From Marivirga sp. (GTDB lineage Bacteria; Bacteroidota; Bacteroidia; Cytophagales; Cyclobacteriaceae), in assembly GCF_024636815.1 (NCBI RefSeq), contig NZ_JAGXGF010000227.1, positions 1 to 43,220 on the forward strand: a stretch of 43,220 bases of DNA. The letters run 5' to 3'. The notes beneath the pieces are model-generated. The model was given only the letters and a program-made list of their open reading frames with translations, did not search any database and was not told the DNA's origin. The position numbers were made by a program, and so were the translations under genes. This document shows, piece after piece, positions 6,061 to 13,770 of this stretch (within the stretch, counting starts at the first letter, position 1; each line of letters begins with the position of its first letter).

Positions 6061-7230
6061 ATGAAATATATTATTATTACTTTGATAATTCTAGCCTCGT
6101 GCGATAGCAAAAAATCCGAAATATACTTTCAAGAGGTAAACGGACTGCAGTTTAAAGATAGCATTTTTTTAGAAGAAACAGGACTTATTTCACTTCATTT
6201 AGATAAGGAGACTAGCTTTAAACATGAATCAATTAAAAGTGTGGAAATTGACAATACGTCTTATTTATCCTTTATAAATGGATACAATCAACATTTTTAT
6301 TTATATAACTTAGAGACGCGGGAACTTCATAAAAAATTAAAATTAGAAAGAGAGGGACCCAATGGAATTGGAAATTTTACCTATGGCGACCACTTGTATT
6401 TAAATAGCGATAGCCTATTAATATATAATGGCTGGGAAGCAAGTCTGTATATTTTAAACAGTAAAGGAAATTTACTTTCGAAAAGCGAAATAGTAGATTT
6501 TTCAAAAAATCATAATTTGGTTTCTCCAGAGCCTTCGACAATGAAACCCATCAGAAAAGTTGGTGATTATGTGTTCATTCCATGTGGTATTGAGAAGTAT
6601 TTGACAGACTATTCAAATCAAAATTCTGTAATACGATATAACTTAAATACTAAAGAGATGGATTATATCATAAGTTTTCCAGATAACTATAACCAGGGCT
6701 ATTGGGGAGTGGCATTTAAATATAAAATGGGATTTGACTTCTATGACACAGATATAATTTCAAGTTTTCCTATTGAGAATTATATCTATCGCCATGATTC
6801 AGCTGGTAACTACCTTAACAAATATTATGTAGGTTCAAAGTACATTACACAATTTGAACCCTTCAAAGAAGATATAGATTATGGTGTAGAAAAAGACCAT
6901 TCAGTTCCAAATCCGCAACAAAGAGATCACGGCTTTTCAAATTCAGATTATACTACTATATTTTATGATGAATGGAGAGATTTGTTCTATCGAATTGCTT
7001 ACATCAGACCAAAGCAAGCTGAACTAGAAACGGAAGGAACGATCCCTGATTTTTCAGTGATTATTCTAAATTCCAATTTCGAAAAAGTGGGGGAGCAACT
7101 TTTTGATGGATTAAAATATCACCCCTCTATGATATTAGTTTCAAAGCAAGGCTTGTTGTTGGGAAGAAGTGATTTATATAAAGAAAACGAGGAACTTCTA
7201 AGTTTTTCTGTACTTAAAATCACAAAATGA
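6061..7230 (+). CDS. DUF4221-type six-bladed beta-propeller lipoprotein
   Basis: A 389-residue lipoprotein: signal peptide MKYIIITLIILASC with lipobox LASC, so it is lipid-anchored, in this phylum often on the outer membrane or cell surface. The body is rich in repeated beta-strand units (LYILNSKGNLLSKSEI, VIRYNLNTKEMDYIISFP, YIYRHDSAGNYLNKYYVG, TTIFYDEWRDLFYRIAYIRP) consistent with propeller blades; the pattern KLEREGPNGIGNFTYG, with its GPNGIG turn, is typical of DUF4221. Function in the family is unknown. It follows the secreted-peptide gene and overlaps the next gene by 4 nt (ATGA), so the three look like one unit. A receptor or scaffold for the peptide is an inference only. Confidence 0.78.
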   Translation: MKYIIITLIILASCDSKKSEIYFQEVNGLQFKDSIFLEETGLISLHLDKETSFKHESIKSVEIDNTSYLSFINGYNQHFYLYNLETRELHKKLKLEREGPNGIGNFTYGDHLYLNSDSLLIYNGWEASLYILNSKGNLLSKSEIVDFSKNHNLVSPEPSTMKPIRKVGDYVFIPCGIEKYLTDYSNQNSVIRYNLNTKEMDYIISFPDNYNQGYWGVAFKYKMGFDFYDTDIISSFPIENYIYRHDSAGNYLNKYYVGSKYITQFEPFKEDIDYGVEKDHSVPNPQQRDHGFSNSDYTTIFYDEWRDLFYRIAYIRPKQAELETEGTIPDFSVIILNSNFEKVGEQLFDGLKYHPSMILVSKQGLLLGRSDLYKENEELLSFSVLKITK

Positions 7231-7628
7231 AAATAGTTAAACTGTTATTTATTTTTATTCCAGTACTATTATTCAATTGTACGAATGAATTCAAATCCTT
7301 GGAAAATGAATTACTCAGTATTGATGAAGATATTTTAGACAGGGATTTAATCATTATTCCAAAAGAAGGCTGTACTGGATGTATCTTAAATGTTACGTAT
7401 TACGCAGAACAAAATATTGATAGTATAAATAAAAATGTATTATTTACTGTGATTCAAGATTTAAAATTATTCAGATTAAAAGTGGATTCAGCACTTTTAA
7501 ATCATAAACAGGTGTATATAGACGAAAAAAACGTAATCAAAAGCAGAAATATTGGAATTTATCCTGTTTTGATTGAAGCAAATAATGGAAAAATCATTTC
7601 TGTTAGTGAATTTTCAGTTCCTAATTAA
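7227..7628 (+). CDS. Small CxxC lipoprotein with a possible thioredoxin-like fold
   Basis: A 133-residue lipoprotein (signal MKIVKLLFIFIPVLLFNC, lipobox LFNC). The mature part has IIIPKEGCTGCILNV, with a Cys-x-x-Cys about where thioredoxins have it, followed by strand-like VLFTVIQD and later GIYPVLIEANNG, which resembles the cis-proline strand and turn of a thioredoxin fold. That reading is an inference from motif order; the protein is shorter than a standard TlpA or DsbA. It is coupled to the propeller gene by an ATGA overlap. The peptide upstream carries four cysteines, so a disulfide-handling role on that peptide is an attractive but untested idea. Confidence 0.65.
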   Translation: MKIVKLLFIFIPVLLFNCTNEFKSLENELLSIDEDILDRDLIIIPKEGCTGCILNVTYYAEQNIDSINKNVLFTVIQDLKLFRLKVDSALLNHKQVYIDEKNVIKSRNIGIYPVLIEANNGKIISVSEFSVPN

Positions 7629-7666
7629 CCATAAGTACAATTTATAGTAACCAGTTGAGCTGAATG

Positions 7667-7700
7667 TAAAAACCTATGTTAATTATACAATTGGTTTTTA
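7667..7700 (+). terminator. Weak hairpin at the end of the cassette
   Basis: TAAAAACC (7667-7674) and GGTTTTTA (7693-7700) can pair around an 18-nt loop. It lacks a following T run, so termination is uncertain. Confidence 0.3.
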
Positions 7701-7717
7701 TACAATAATAATCAAGT

Positions 7718-7771
7718 TCAAATCAACCCCAGAATTGAGATAATTAACCACTTTTGCTTTATCGCCTGCAT
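7718..7771 (-). pseudogene. Truncated, diverged copy of the 78-aa membrane protein gene start
   Basis: Read on the minus strand from 7771 this gives MQAIKQKWLIISILGLI then TGA, matching 15 of the first 17 residues of the gene at 5675 (MQAIKQKWLFFSILGLI). The DNA differs at about 7 of 51 positions, most of them third codon positions, so the fragment descends from a gene that had been under coding selection, not from a very recent copy. It stands at the far end of the peptide/propeller/CxxC cassette and in the same orientation as the intact gene. Confidence 0.75.
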
Positions 7772-7785
7772 GACATATGTAACAT

Positions 7786-7813
7786 TTGTTCCAACAAAAT
7801 TTAACTATCTTCG
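7786..7813 (+). promoter_or_regulatory. Candidate promoter for dsbD
   Basis: TTG at 7786-7788, 17-nt spacer, TATCTTCG at 7806-7813 (one mismatch to TAnnTTTG). A second -7-like box, TAGTTTTG, lies at 7819-7826 without a well-placed TTG. Confidence 0.5.
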
Positions 7814-7854
7814 TGTTTTAGTTTTGTAAGACGAACAGGCCTTATTAAAAGTTT

Positions 7855-9894
7855 ATGAGATATTTAGTTTACAGCCTACTTTTAGTGGGTTTATTTTTGC
7901 AAAACACTTTTGCCCAAGTGATTAAACCCATCAGTTGGGAAAGCTCCATTTTAGAAGAAAACTTAGAAGTAGGTGATACAGCTACGTTATCCTTCCGAGC
8001 TGAAATTGATGAAAATTGGTATTTATACTCATCAGATTTTGATCCAGATTTGGGGCCTATGCTTACTGAATTCGAATTTGAAGAGGAGGATTCATACCAA
8101 TTAGTGGATAGTCTCATTCCCATCAACCCCTCTAAAGGTTATGACGAGATTTGGGAAGGGAATTATACTTACTTTAAGAAGAAAGGGGAGTTCCAACAAA
8201 AAGTAATCATTAAAGAGATTCCTTTTAAGATAGAAACCAGCAATAGTTATCAAGTCTGTTCTGATGTAGACGGGAAATGTATTCCTTTCAGTGATGATTT
8301 CTCATTTGGAGATAAAACGAAATCTGCTAATAGCGGAGCTGGACAAGATAAAAAAGAAAAAGCATCAGCAGATAAATCAGAAAAAGGAGGCAAAAAAATA
8401 ATTGACCTTCAGCAGCAGGATTCCAACTCTCCGTATTCACTTTTAGGCTTTATGGTGGTGGCTTTTTTGGCTGGCTTAGCTGCTTTATTGACACCTTGTG
8501 TTTTCCCTATGATTCCGATGACGGTTACCTTCTTTACTGGAAAAGCGAAATCGAGGGCTGGCGCCATTCGTCAAGCCGTGATTTACGGAATTTCAATTAT
8601 TGTGATTTATGTGATAGCGGGAACCATTATAGCCGTTATCAATGGTCCTGAATTTGCCAATTGGCTGAGTACCCACTGGATTCCCAATGTCTTTTTCTTT
8701 TTAGTATTCTTTATTTTTGCCTTATCATTTCTGGGGCTGTTTGAAATCAATTTGCCTTCAAGCTTTGTCAATAAAGTAGATGCCAAAGCCGACAAAGGCG
8801 GCTTAGGCGGTGTTTTCTTTATGGCTTTCACTTTGGTTTTAGTTTCTTTTAGCTGTACTGGCCCAATCGTAGGAAGTATTTTGGTAGAATCAGCTGGAGG
8901 CATGGTGATCAAACCGCTTTTGGGCATGTTTGCTTTTAGTTTAGCTTTTGCTATTCCATTTACGCTCTTTGCCATTTTCCCTGAGTGGTTGAATAATTTG
9001 CCAAAATCAGGTGGCTGGTTGAATTCTGTAAAAGTAGTTTTAGGATTCCTAGAATTGGCACTAGGATTGAAATTCTTGAGCATAGCCGACCAGGTTTATC
9101 ATTGGGGAATATTAGACAGAGACATATATTTAGTGCTTTGGATTGTGATTTTCGCTTTCTTAGGATTATATCTTTTAGGAAAGCTCAGATTACCGGGTGA
9201 CAGCCCAATAGAGAAATTATCAGTGGGAAGATTGATGCTCAGCATTATTACATTTAGCTTCGTTTTATATATGATTCCAGGCTTATTTGGAGCCCCATTA
9301 AAAGCGCTCTCTGGTTACCTTCCGCCAATGAGTTCTCACGATTTTGATTTACCAACTCTTATTCGAGAAAATAGTGGAGGCTCAGGAGCAATAAGTGACG
9401 AAGACCAAATTTGCGAAGAGCCTAAATATGGAGATATGCTGCATTTTCCACACGGAATAAGAGGCTATTTCGATTATGAACAAGCCTTAGCCTGTGCAAA
9501 AGAACAAGGTAAACCTATTTTCGTGGATTTCACGGGTCATGGTTGTGTAAACTGCCGTGAAATGGAAGCTAGAGTTTGGTCTGATCCCAAAGTGCTAAGT
9601 CGTTTAAAAAATGATTATGTGATGCTAGCCTTATATGTAGATGAAAAAACTGAATTGCCCGAAAAGGATTGGTACACTAGCGAATATGATGGAAAGGTAA
9701 AAAAATCGATTGGTAAGCAAAATGCTGATTTTCAGATTACTCGATTCAATAATAATGCACAGCCCTATTATGTTCTCCTGGATACAAATGGTGAACTATT
9801 GGTAGAACCAATTGCATATGAAAGAAGCATTAGCAAATTTGTTGATTTTCTAGAAGAAGGAAAAGAAAAGTTCGAAGCTAAAAACAAGCCTTAA
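7855..9894 (+). CDS. dsbD: Thiol:disulfide interchange protein DsbD
   Basis: A 679-residue inner-membrane electron carrier that moves reducing power from cytoplasmic thioredoxin to periplasmic thiols. Order: signal peptide (MRYLVYSLLLVGLFLQNTFA), N-terminal periplasmic DsbD-alpha-like domain (about 25-150) with cysteines in SYQVCSDVDGKCIPF, a charged linker, a membrane domain from about 195 with the redox pair in ALLTPCVFPMIPMT and VSFSCTGPIVGSIL, and a C-terminal thioredoxin domain with FTGHGCVNCREMEARVW (CVNC). All three cysteine pairs are therefore present. Its N-terminus lies just downstream of the CxxC lipoprotein cassette; a functional link is possible but dsbD is a general housekeeping gene. 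The stop codon touches a 274-bp TIR element. Confidence 0.95.
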   Translation: MRYLVYSLLLVGLFLQNTFAQVIKPISWESSILEENLEVGDTATLSFRAEIDENWYLYSSDFDPDLGPMLTEFEFEEEDSYQLVDSLIPINPSKGYDEIWEGNYTYFKKKGEFQQKVIIKEIPFKIETSNSYQVCSDVDGKCIPFSDDFSFGDKTKSANSGAGQDKKEKASADKSEKGGKKIIDLQQQDSNSPYSLLGFMVVAFLAGLAALLTPCVFPMIPMTVTFFTGKAKSRAGAIRQAVIYGISIIVIYVIAGTIIAVINGPEFANWLSTHWIPNVFFFLVFFIFALSFLGLFEINLPSSFVNKVDAKADKGGLGGVFFMAFTLVLVSFSCTGPIVGSILVESAGGMVIKPLLGMFAFSLAFAIPFTLFAIFPEWLNNLPKSGGWLNSVKVVLGFLELALGLKFLSIADQVYHWGILDRDIYLVLWIVIFAFLGLYLLGKLRLPGDSPIEKLSVGRLMLSIITFSFVLYMIPGLFGAPLKALSGYLPPMSSHDFDLPTLIRENSGGSGAISDEDQICEEPKYGDMLHFPHGIRGYFDYEQALACAKEQGKPIFVDFTGHGCVNCREMEARVWSDPKVLSRLKNDYVMLALYVDEKTELPEKDWYTSEYDGKVKKSIGKQNADFQITRFNNNAQPYYVLLDTNGELLVEPIAYERSISKFVDFLEEGKEKFEAKNKP

Positions 9895-10167
9895 ATTAGG
9901 GCTTGCTTAAAAAGTCTCAAGTGCCTCATATACAATCGGGCTAAGTGAAGGAGTATTGGTATACTTCGAGCTTTAGCCCGGGAAGTAGATGAGGTGCTTG
10001 AGGCAAGAGTACTAGAAAATCAAAATTTGATTTTCTAGTACAAACAATATTAGTTATTTCCTTAAAAAGACTTACACTAATTGAAAAACTATTATTCAAT
10101 AATCACTACCAAAATATGTATAAAGTTCATTTTTGTTAAATAATCTGTTTTTAAGCAAGCCCTAATT
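9894..10167. repeat. 274-bp MITE-like element with 20-bp perfect terminal inverted repeats
   Basis: AATTAGGGCTTGCTTAAAAA (9894-9913) is exactly repeated in inverse orientation at 10148-10167. Inside are CTCAAGTGCCTCAT / ATGAGGTGCTTGAG (9916-9929, 9989-10002), CGGGCTAA / TTAGCCCG (9937-9944, 9973-9980), and a perfect 33-nt palindrome with 16-bp arms, GTACTAGAAAATCAAA at 10009-10024, centred on 10025. There is no reading frame. It fills the dsbD-to-ABC-exporter gap. Confidence 0.8.
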
Positions 10168-10179
10168 AAAGAACTATCG

Positions 10180-10187
10180 TATCTTTG
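10180..10187 (+). promoter_or_regulatory. -7 element of the exporter/acyltransferase promoter
   Basis: TATCTTTG matches TAnnTTTG and is followed by CGGGG; a clear -33 TTG is not seen, and that position falls inside the right end of the TIR element, so the element may have altered the promoter. Confidence 0.5.
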
Positions 10188-10225
10188 CGGGGTTTTAATC
10201 ATTTCAATAGACATAGTAATTAAGA

Positions 10226-12022
10226 ATGGCAAAAAGAAGAAAAAGCGAACCGCTTAAAGAGGAAGAGAAAAAGCCACTCAACAAAGAAAATTTTAAAAAG
10301 CTTACGGGAGTATTCCAATTCATAAAACCCTATAAAGGCTATTTCATAGCGGGGTTATTTTTCTTGTTAATTTCCAGTACTACCCTTCTGGGGTTTCCTT
10401 ATGTAATGGGAAAACTGGTGGATGTGGCACAGGGGAAAACATCTGGTATTTTTACAGAACTCAATACAGTAGCATTTATCCTGATTGGAATATTAGCTGT
10501 TCAAAGCTTCTTTTCATTTTTCAGAGTTTATCTCTTTGCTCAAGTAAGTGAAAGAGCGATGGCCGATATGCGTGCCAAGCTTTATACTAAACTGATGAGC
10601 TTACCCATGACCTTTTACGATAAAAGTAGAGTGGGCGAATTGGTAAGTCGAATCACATCTGATGTTTCGCTATTGCAAGATACTTTTTCAGTAACATTAG
10701 CAGAATTTATCAGGCAAGTATCTACTTTGATCATAGGAGCCGCTATAATCTTTTATTTCACTCCCAAGTTGGCATTGTTCATGATTGCTACCTTTCCAAT
10801 ACTGGTTATTGCTGCTATGATTTTCGGAAAGTTTATCCGTAAGCTTTCCAAAAAAACACAATCGGAATTAGCTTCAGCAAACGTCATAGTGGAAGAAACT
10901 TTACAATCCATAAATATTGTTAAATCTTTTACAAGTGAGCTAATTGAAGTAATGCGTTATCGTAAATCCCTCGATAAAGTAGTAAAAGTAGCTTTGAAAT
11001 CAGCCACCTATAGAGGTGCATTTATCTCCTTCATTATTTTCGCTATGTTTGGTGGAATAGTGGCCGTTTTATGGTATGGTGCCAGCTTAGTGCAAGAAGG
11101 AAGCATGAGTGTGGGTGATTTATTAAGCTTTGTTCTTTATACTACTTTTATTGGTGGTTCAATTGCAGGTTTGGGTGATTTATATGGTCAAATTCAAAAA
11201 GCTATTGGTGCTTCTGAGAGAGTGATGGAAATATTACAGGAAGAGGAAGAGTTTAAGATAGAAGAGAAAGAGAAAATACATTTACAAGGAGCAATACGCT
11301 TTGAAGATGTTAACTTCTCTTATCCGACACGGAAGGATGTGCAAGTATTAAAAGGTTTGAATTTAACAGTTGGAGCTGGAGAAAAAGTTGCCTTAGTAGG
11401 TCATAGTGGTGCAGGGAAATCAACGATAATTCAGTTGTTAATGCGTTTTTATCCTTTAGCTTCTGGTAAAATTAAAGTGGATGATCAAAATATCGATTCT
11501 TTATCAATCACGGGCTACAGACAAAATATTGGAATAGTCCCTCAGGAAATCATACTGTTTGGGGGGTCAATCCGTGAAAATATAGCTTATGGAAAACCTG
11601 AAGCAACGGATGAAGAAATAATAGAGGCTGCTGTAAAGGCTAATGCCTGGTTATTTATTAAAGATTTTCCGGAAGGATTGGAAACCTTAGTGGGTGAAAG
11701 AGGCGTTAAATTATCTGGAGGTCAAAGGCAAAGAATAGCAATAGCAAGGGCCATACTGAAAGATCCAAAAATTTTAATTTTGGATGAAGCAACCTCCTCT
11801 TTGGATGCAGAATCGGAGAACCTGGTGCAACAAGCACTGGATGCGCTTATGAAAGACAGAACAACCATTATTATTGCACATCGTTTGGCAACTATCCGTA
11901 AAGTGGACAAGATTTTTGTGCTAAAGGAAGGACGAATTTCTGAGGAGGGCTCACATCAAGAACTTTTAGAATCAGAAAATGGAACATACAGTAACTTGGT
12001 AAAATTGCAATTACAAGACTAA
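10226..12022 (+). CDS. ABC exporter, fused membrane and ATPase domains (MsbA-like)
   Basis: A 598-residue half-transporter. A lysine/glutamate-rich N-terminus precedes six membrane segments (about residues 40-310) with the coupling-helix region DKSRVGELVSRITSDV, then an ATPase domain with Walker A GHSGAGKST, Q-loop NIGIVPQEIILFGGS, signature LSGGQRQRIAIAR, Walker B ILILDEATSSLD and switch IIIAHRLAT, so it should be an active homodimer. The directly abutting acyltransferase of the LpxL family (no intergenic base) suggests lipid A precursor flipping, as for MsbA, but peptide or drug export by this broad family cannot be excluded. Confidence 0.92.
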   Translation: MAKRRKSEPLKEEEKKPLNKENFKKLTGVFQFIKPYKGYFIAGLFFLLISSTTLLGFPYVMGKLVDVAQGKTSGIFTELNTVAFILIGILAVQSFFSFFRVYLFAQVSERAMADMRAKLYTKLMSLPMTFYDKSRVGELVSRITSDVSLLQDTFSVTLAEFIRQVSTLIIGAAIIFYFTPKLALFMIATFPILVIAAMIFGKFIRKLSKKTQSELASANVIVEETLQSINIVKSFTSELIEVMRYRKSLDKVVKVALKSATYRGAFISFIIFAMFGGIVAVLWYGASLVQEGSMSVGDLLSFVLYTTFIGGSIAGLGDLYGQIQKAIGASERVMEILQEEEEFKIEEKEKIHLQGAIRFEDVNFSYPTRKDVQVLKGLNLTVGAGEKVALVGHSGAGKSTIIQLLMRFYPLASGKIKVDDQNIDSLSITGYRQNIGIVPQEIILFGGSIRENIAYGKPEATDEEIIEAAVKANAWLFIKDFPEGLETLVGERGVKLSGGQRQRIAIARAILKDPKILILDEATSSLDAESENLVQQALDALMKDRTTIIIAHRLATIRKVDKIFVLKEGRISEEGSHQELLESENGTYSNLVKLQLQD

Positions 12023-12937
12023 ATGATGAAGGTTAAATACTATTTTTTAAAGGCTCTTTTTTGGCTTTTGAGTAAAATTCCATTTTGGTTTTATCACGGA
12101 CTTTCAACGCTGATTGGATTTTTATTTATAAAAACTAAAATCTATCGATATAATGTGGTAATGGACAATTTGAGGAAATCTTTCCCTGATAAATCAGAAA
12201 AGGAAATCCAGAAAATTGCAAATCAATTTTATTATCATTTTGTAGATTTATTGATCGAAAGCATCAAGGCTTTTGGCTTTTCAAAAAAGACCATCAAAAA
12301 GCGATACAAAATCAATACTAATCCTGAAGTTCAAAAACTATTAGAAGAAAAACGGAATCTTGCTATAATACTTCCACACTATGGCAATTGGGAATGGTCG
12401 GCACAAGGCTTTAATTTTATGACGGAACGAAACCAACCTTTTGGTTTGGCAATTTATAGACCTCTAACAAATAAGCTGATGGATAAGCTTATGAAAGAGA
12501 ATAGGACTCGCTTTGCAGGGAGTAAGATGATTGCAAAAAATGATGCCTTTAAAGAAATCACAAGGCATAAGGATAAACATATTATAGTAGGCTTTGCTGC
12601 TGATCAATCTCCTGGTAATGCATATAATTCATATTGGATGGAATTTCTTGGCAGAGAAACAGGAGTGTTTTATGGAGTTGAAAAATTTAGCCAGCAATTT
12701 AATTTAGCGCCTGTATATGCTCATGTTAAGAAAGTGGCCCGTTCCCGATATGAAATTGATTTTGAATTGATAACTGAGGAACCGAATGAAACACCCTATG
12801 GCTATATCACTGAAAAACACATGCGACTTTTAGAAGCTGATATCTATAAAAAACCGCATCTGTGGCTTTGGACTCATAAAAGATGGAAGCGTAGTAAACC
12901 TGCTGACTATGAGCAAAAAAGACCTCTAGCTCAGTAA
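12023..12937 (+). CDS. Lysophospholipid/lipid A acyltransferase (LpxL/HtrB family)
   Basis: A 304-residue membrane-associated acyltransferase that adds a secondary acyl chain to lipid A or a related lipid. It has one N-terminal hydrophobic segment (about residues 8-35), the family motif HYGNWEW (H-x4-E catalytic pair), the downstream FAADQSPGNAYNSYWMEFLG block and a C-terminal HLWLWTHKRWK, all standard for LpxL/LpxM. Start at the first of two adjacent ATG codons, directly after the ABC exporter stop. The pairing of an MsbA-like flippase with a late acyltransferase makes lipid A maturation the likely job. Some Bacteroidota homologues instead make aminolipids, which cannot be ruled out here. 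Confidence 0.9.
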   Translation: MMKVKYYFLKALFWLLSKIPFWFYHGLSTLIGFLFIKTKIYRYNVVMDNLRKSFPDKSEKEIQKIANQFYYHFVDLLIESIKAFGFSKKTIKKRYKINTNPEVQKLLEEKRNLAIILPHYGNWEWSAQGFNFMTERNQPFGLAIYRPLTNKLMDKLMKENRTRFAGSKMIAKNDAFKEITRHKDKHIIVGFAADQSPGNAYNSYWMEFLGRETGVFYGVEKFSQQFNLAPVYAHVKKVARSRYEIDFELITEEPNETPYGYITEKHMRLLEADIYKKPHLWLWTHKRWKRSKPADYEQKRPLAQ

Positions 12938-12965
12938 AAAAAACCTTAATAAAAAAACCGAAACC

Positions 12966-12989
12966 AGCATTTTCACTAAATAAAATGCT
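12966..12989 (+). terminator. Weak hairpin after the acyltransferase gene
   Basis: AGCATTTT (12966-12973) pairs with AAAATGCT (12982-12989), 8-nt loop, without a T run. It could be a 3'-end stabiliser or part of the next promoter region. Confidence 0.3.
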
Positions 12990-13014
12990 AAATTAACCTT
13001 AAACATAAAGTAAA

Positions 13015-13746
13015 ATGAGTGAATCAAACAACGAAGATAAATTAGAATTAAATAAAATCAGAAAAGCTTTTAAAGACAGAGATTGGAACGAAATTAAAAG
13101 TTCCGACTCATGGGCAATTTTCAAAATCATGTCAGAATTTGTAGAGGGTTTTGAGAAGCTCTCAAAAATTGGCCCTTGCGTTTCTGTTTTTGGATCTGCT
13201 CGAGTGAAGCAAGATCATCCTTATTATAAAATGGCAGAAGAAGTAGCTGCAAAGCTTGTGCGACATGGATATGGCGTTATTACCGGTGGAGGTCCTGGTA
13301 TTATGGAAGCAGGAAATAAAGGAGCTAAAAGTGAAAACGGTAAGTCTGTGGGGTTGAATATTGTCCTTCCATTTGAACAATTCAATAATATTTATATTGA
13401 TCCTGATAAATTAATCACTTTTGATTACTTCTTCGTAAGGAAAGTGATGTTTATAAAATATGCACAAGGATTTGTAGTGATGCCTGGTGGTTTTGGTACT
13501 ATGGACGAACTTTTTGAAGCTTTAACCCTTATTCAAACTCATAAAATTGGCCGTTTCCCAATTGTTTTGGTAGGTAAAAAATTCTGGTCGGGATTAATTG
13601 ACTGGATTAAAGACACATTAATTGAGGCGGAAAATAATGTAAGTCCTGAAGATTTAGAATTATTCACGGTTGTGGATACACCAACAGAGGCAGTAAAGGT
13701 GATTGATAATTTCTATTCTCAATTCATGCTTTCTCCAAACTTCTAA
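13015..13746 (+). CDS. LOG family protein (TIGR00730, nucleotide 5'-monophosphate phosphoribohydrolase type)
   Basis: A 243-residue Rossmann-type protein. The diagnostic motifs are VSVFGSARV, GYGVITGGGPGIMEAGNKGA, and the catalytic PGGFGTMDELFEALT, which together identify the LOG family; characterised members release free cytokinin bases or hydrolyse AMP/other nucleoside monophosphates. Older annotations call these lysine decarboxylases, which is unsupported. An acidic/charged N-terminal extension of about 50 residues precedes the fold, as in the longer Bacteroidota members. A lytic transglycosylase gene follows after 24 nt and may be cotranscribed. The in vivo substrate is unknown. Confidence 0.9.
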   Translation: MSESNNEDKLELNKIRKAFKDRDWNEIKSSDSWAIFKIMSEFVEGFEKLSKIGPCVSVFGSARVKQDHPYYKMAEEVAAKLVRHGYGVITGGGPGIMEAGNKGAKSENGKSVGLNIVLPFEQFNNIYIDPDKLITFDYFFVRKVMFIKYAQGFVVMPGGFGTMDELFEALTLIQTHKIGRFPIVLVGKKFWSGLIDWIKDTLIEAENNVSPEDLELFTVVDTPTEAVKVIDNFYSQFMLSPNF

Positions 13747-13770
13747 AGTTAATAGTAGTTAACAGTTTAT

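Noticed and set aside
8607-9083. 158-aa minus-strand frame inside dsbD
   Set aside because: Shadow of the membrane-domain codons of dsbD; lysine/proline-rich with no motif.
13015-13746. Lysine decarboxylase
   Set aside because: The PGGFGT and GGGPGIME motifs belong to the LOG family; the decarboxylase name is a historical misannotation.
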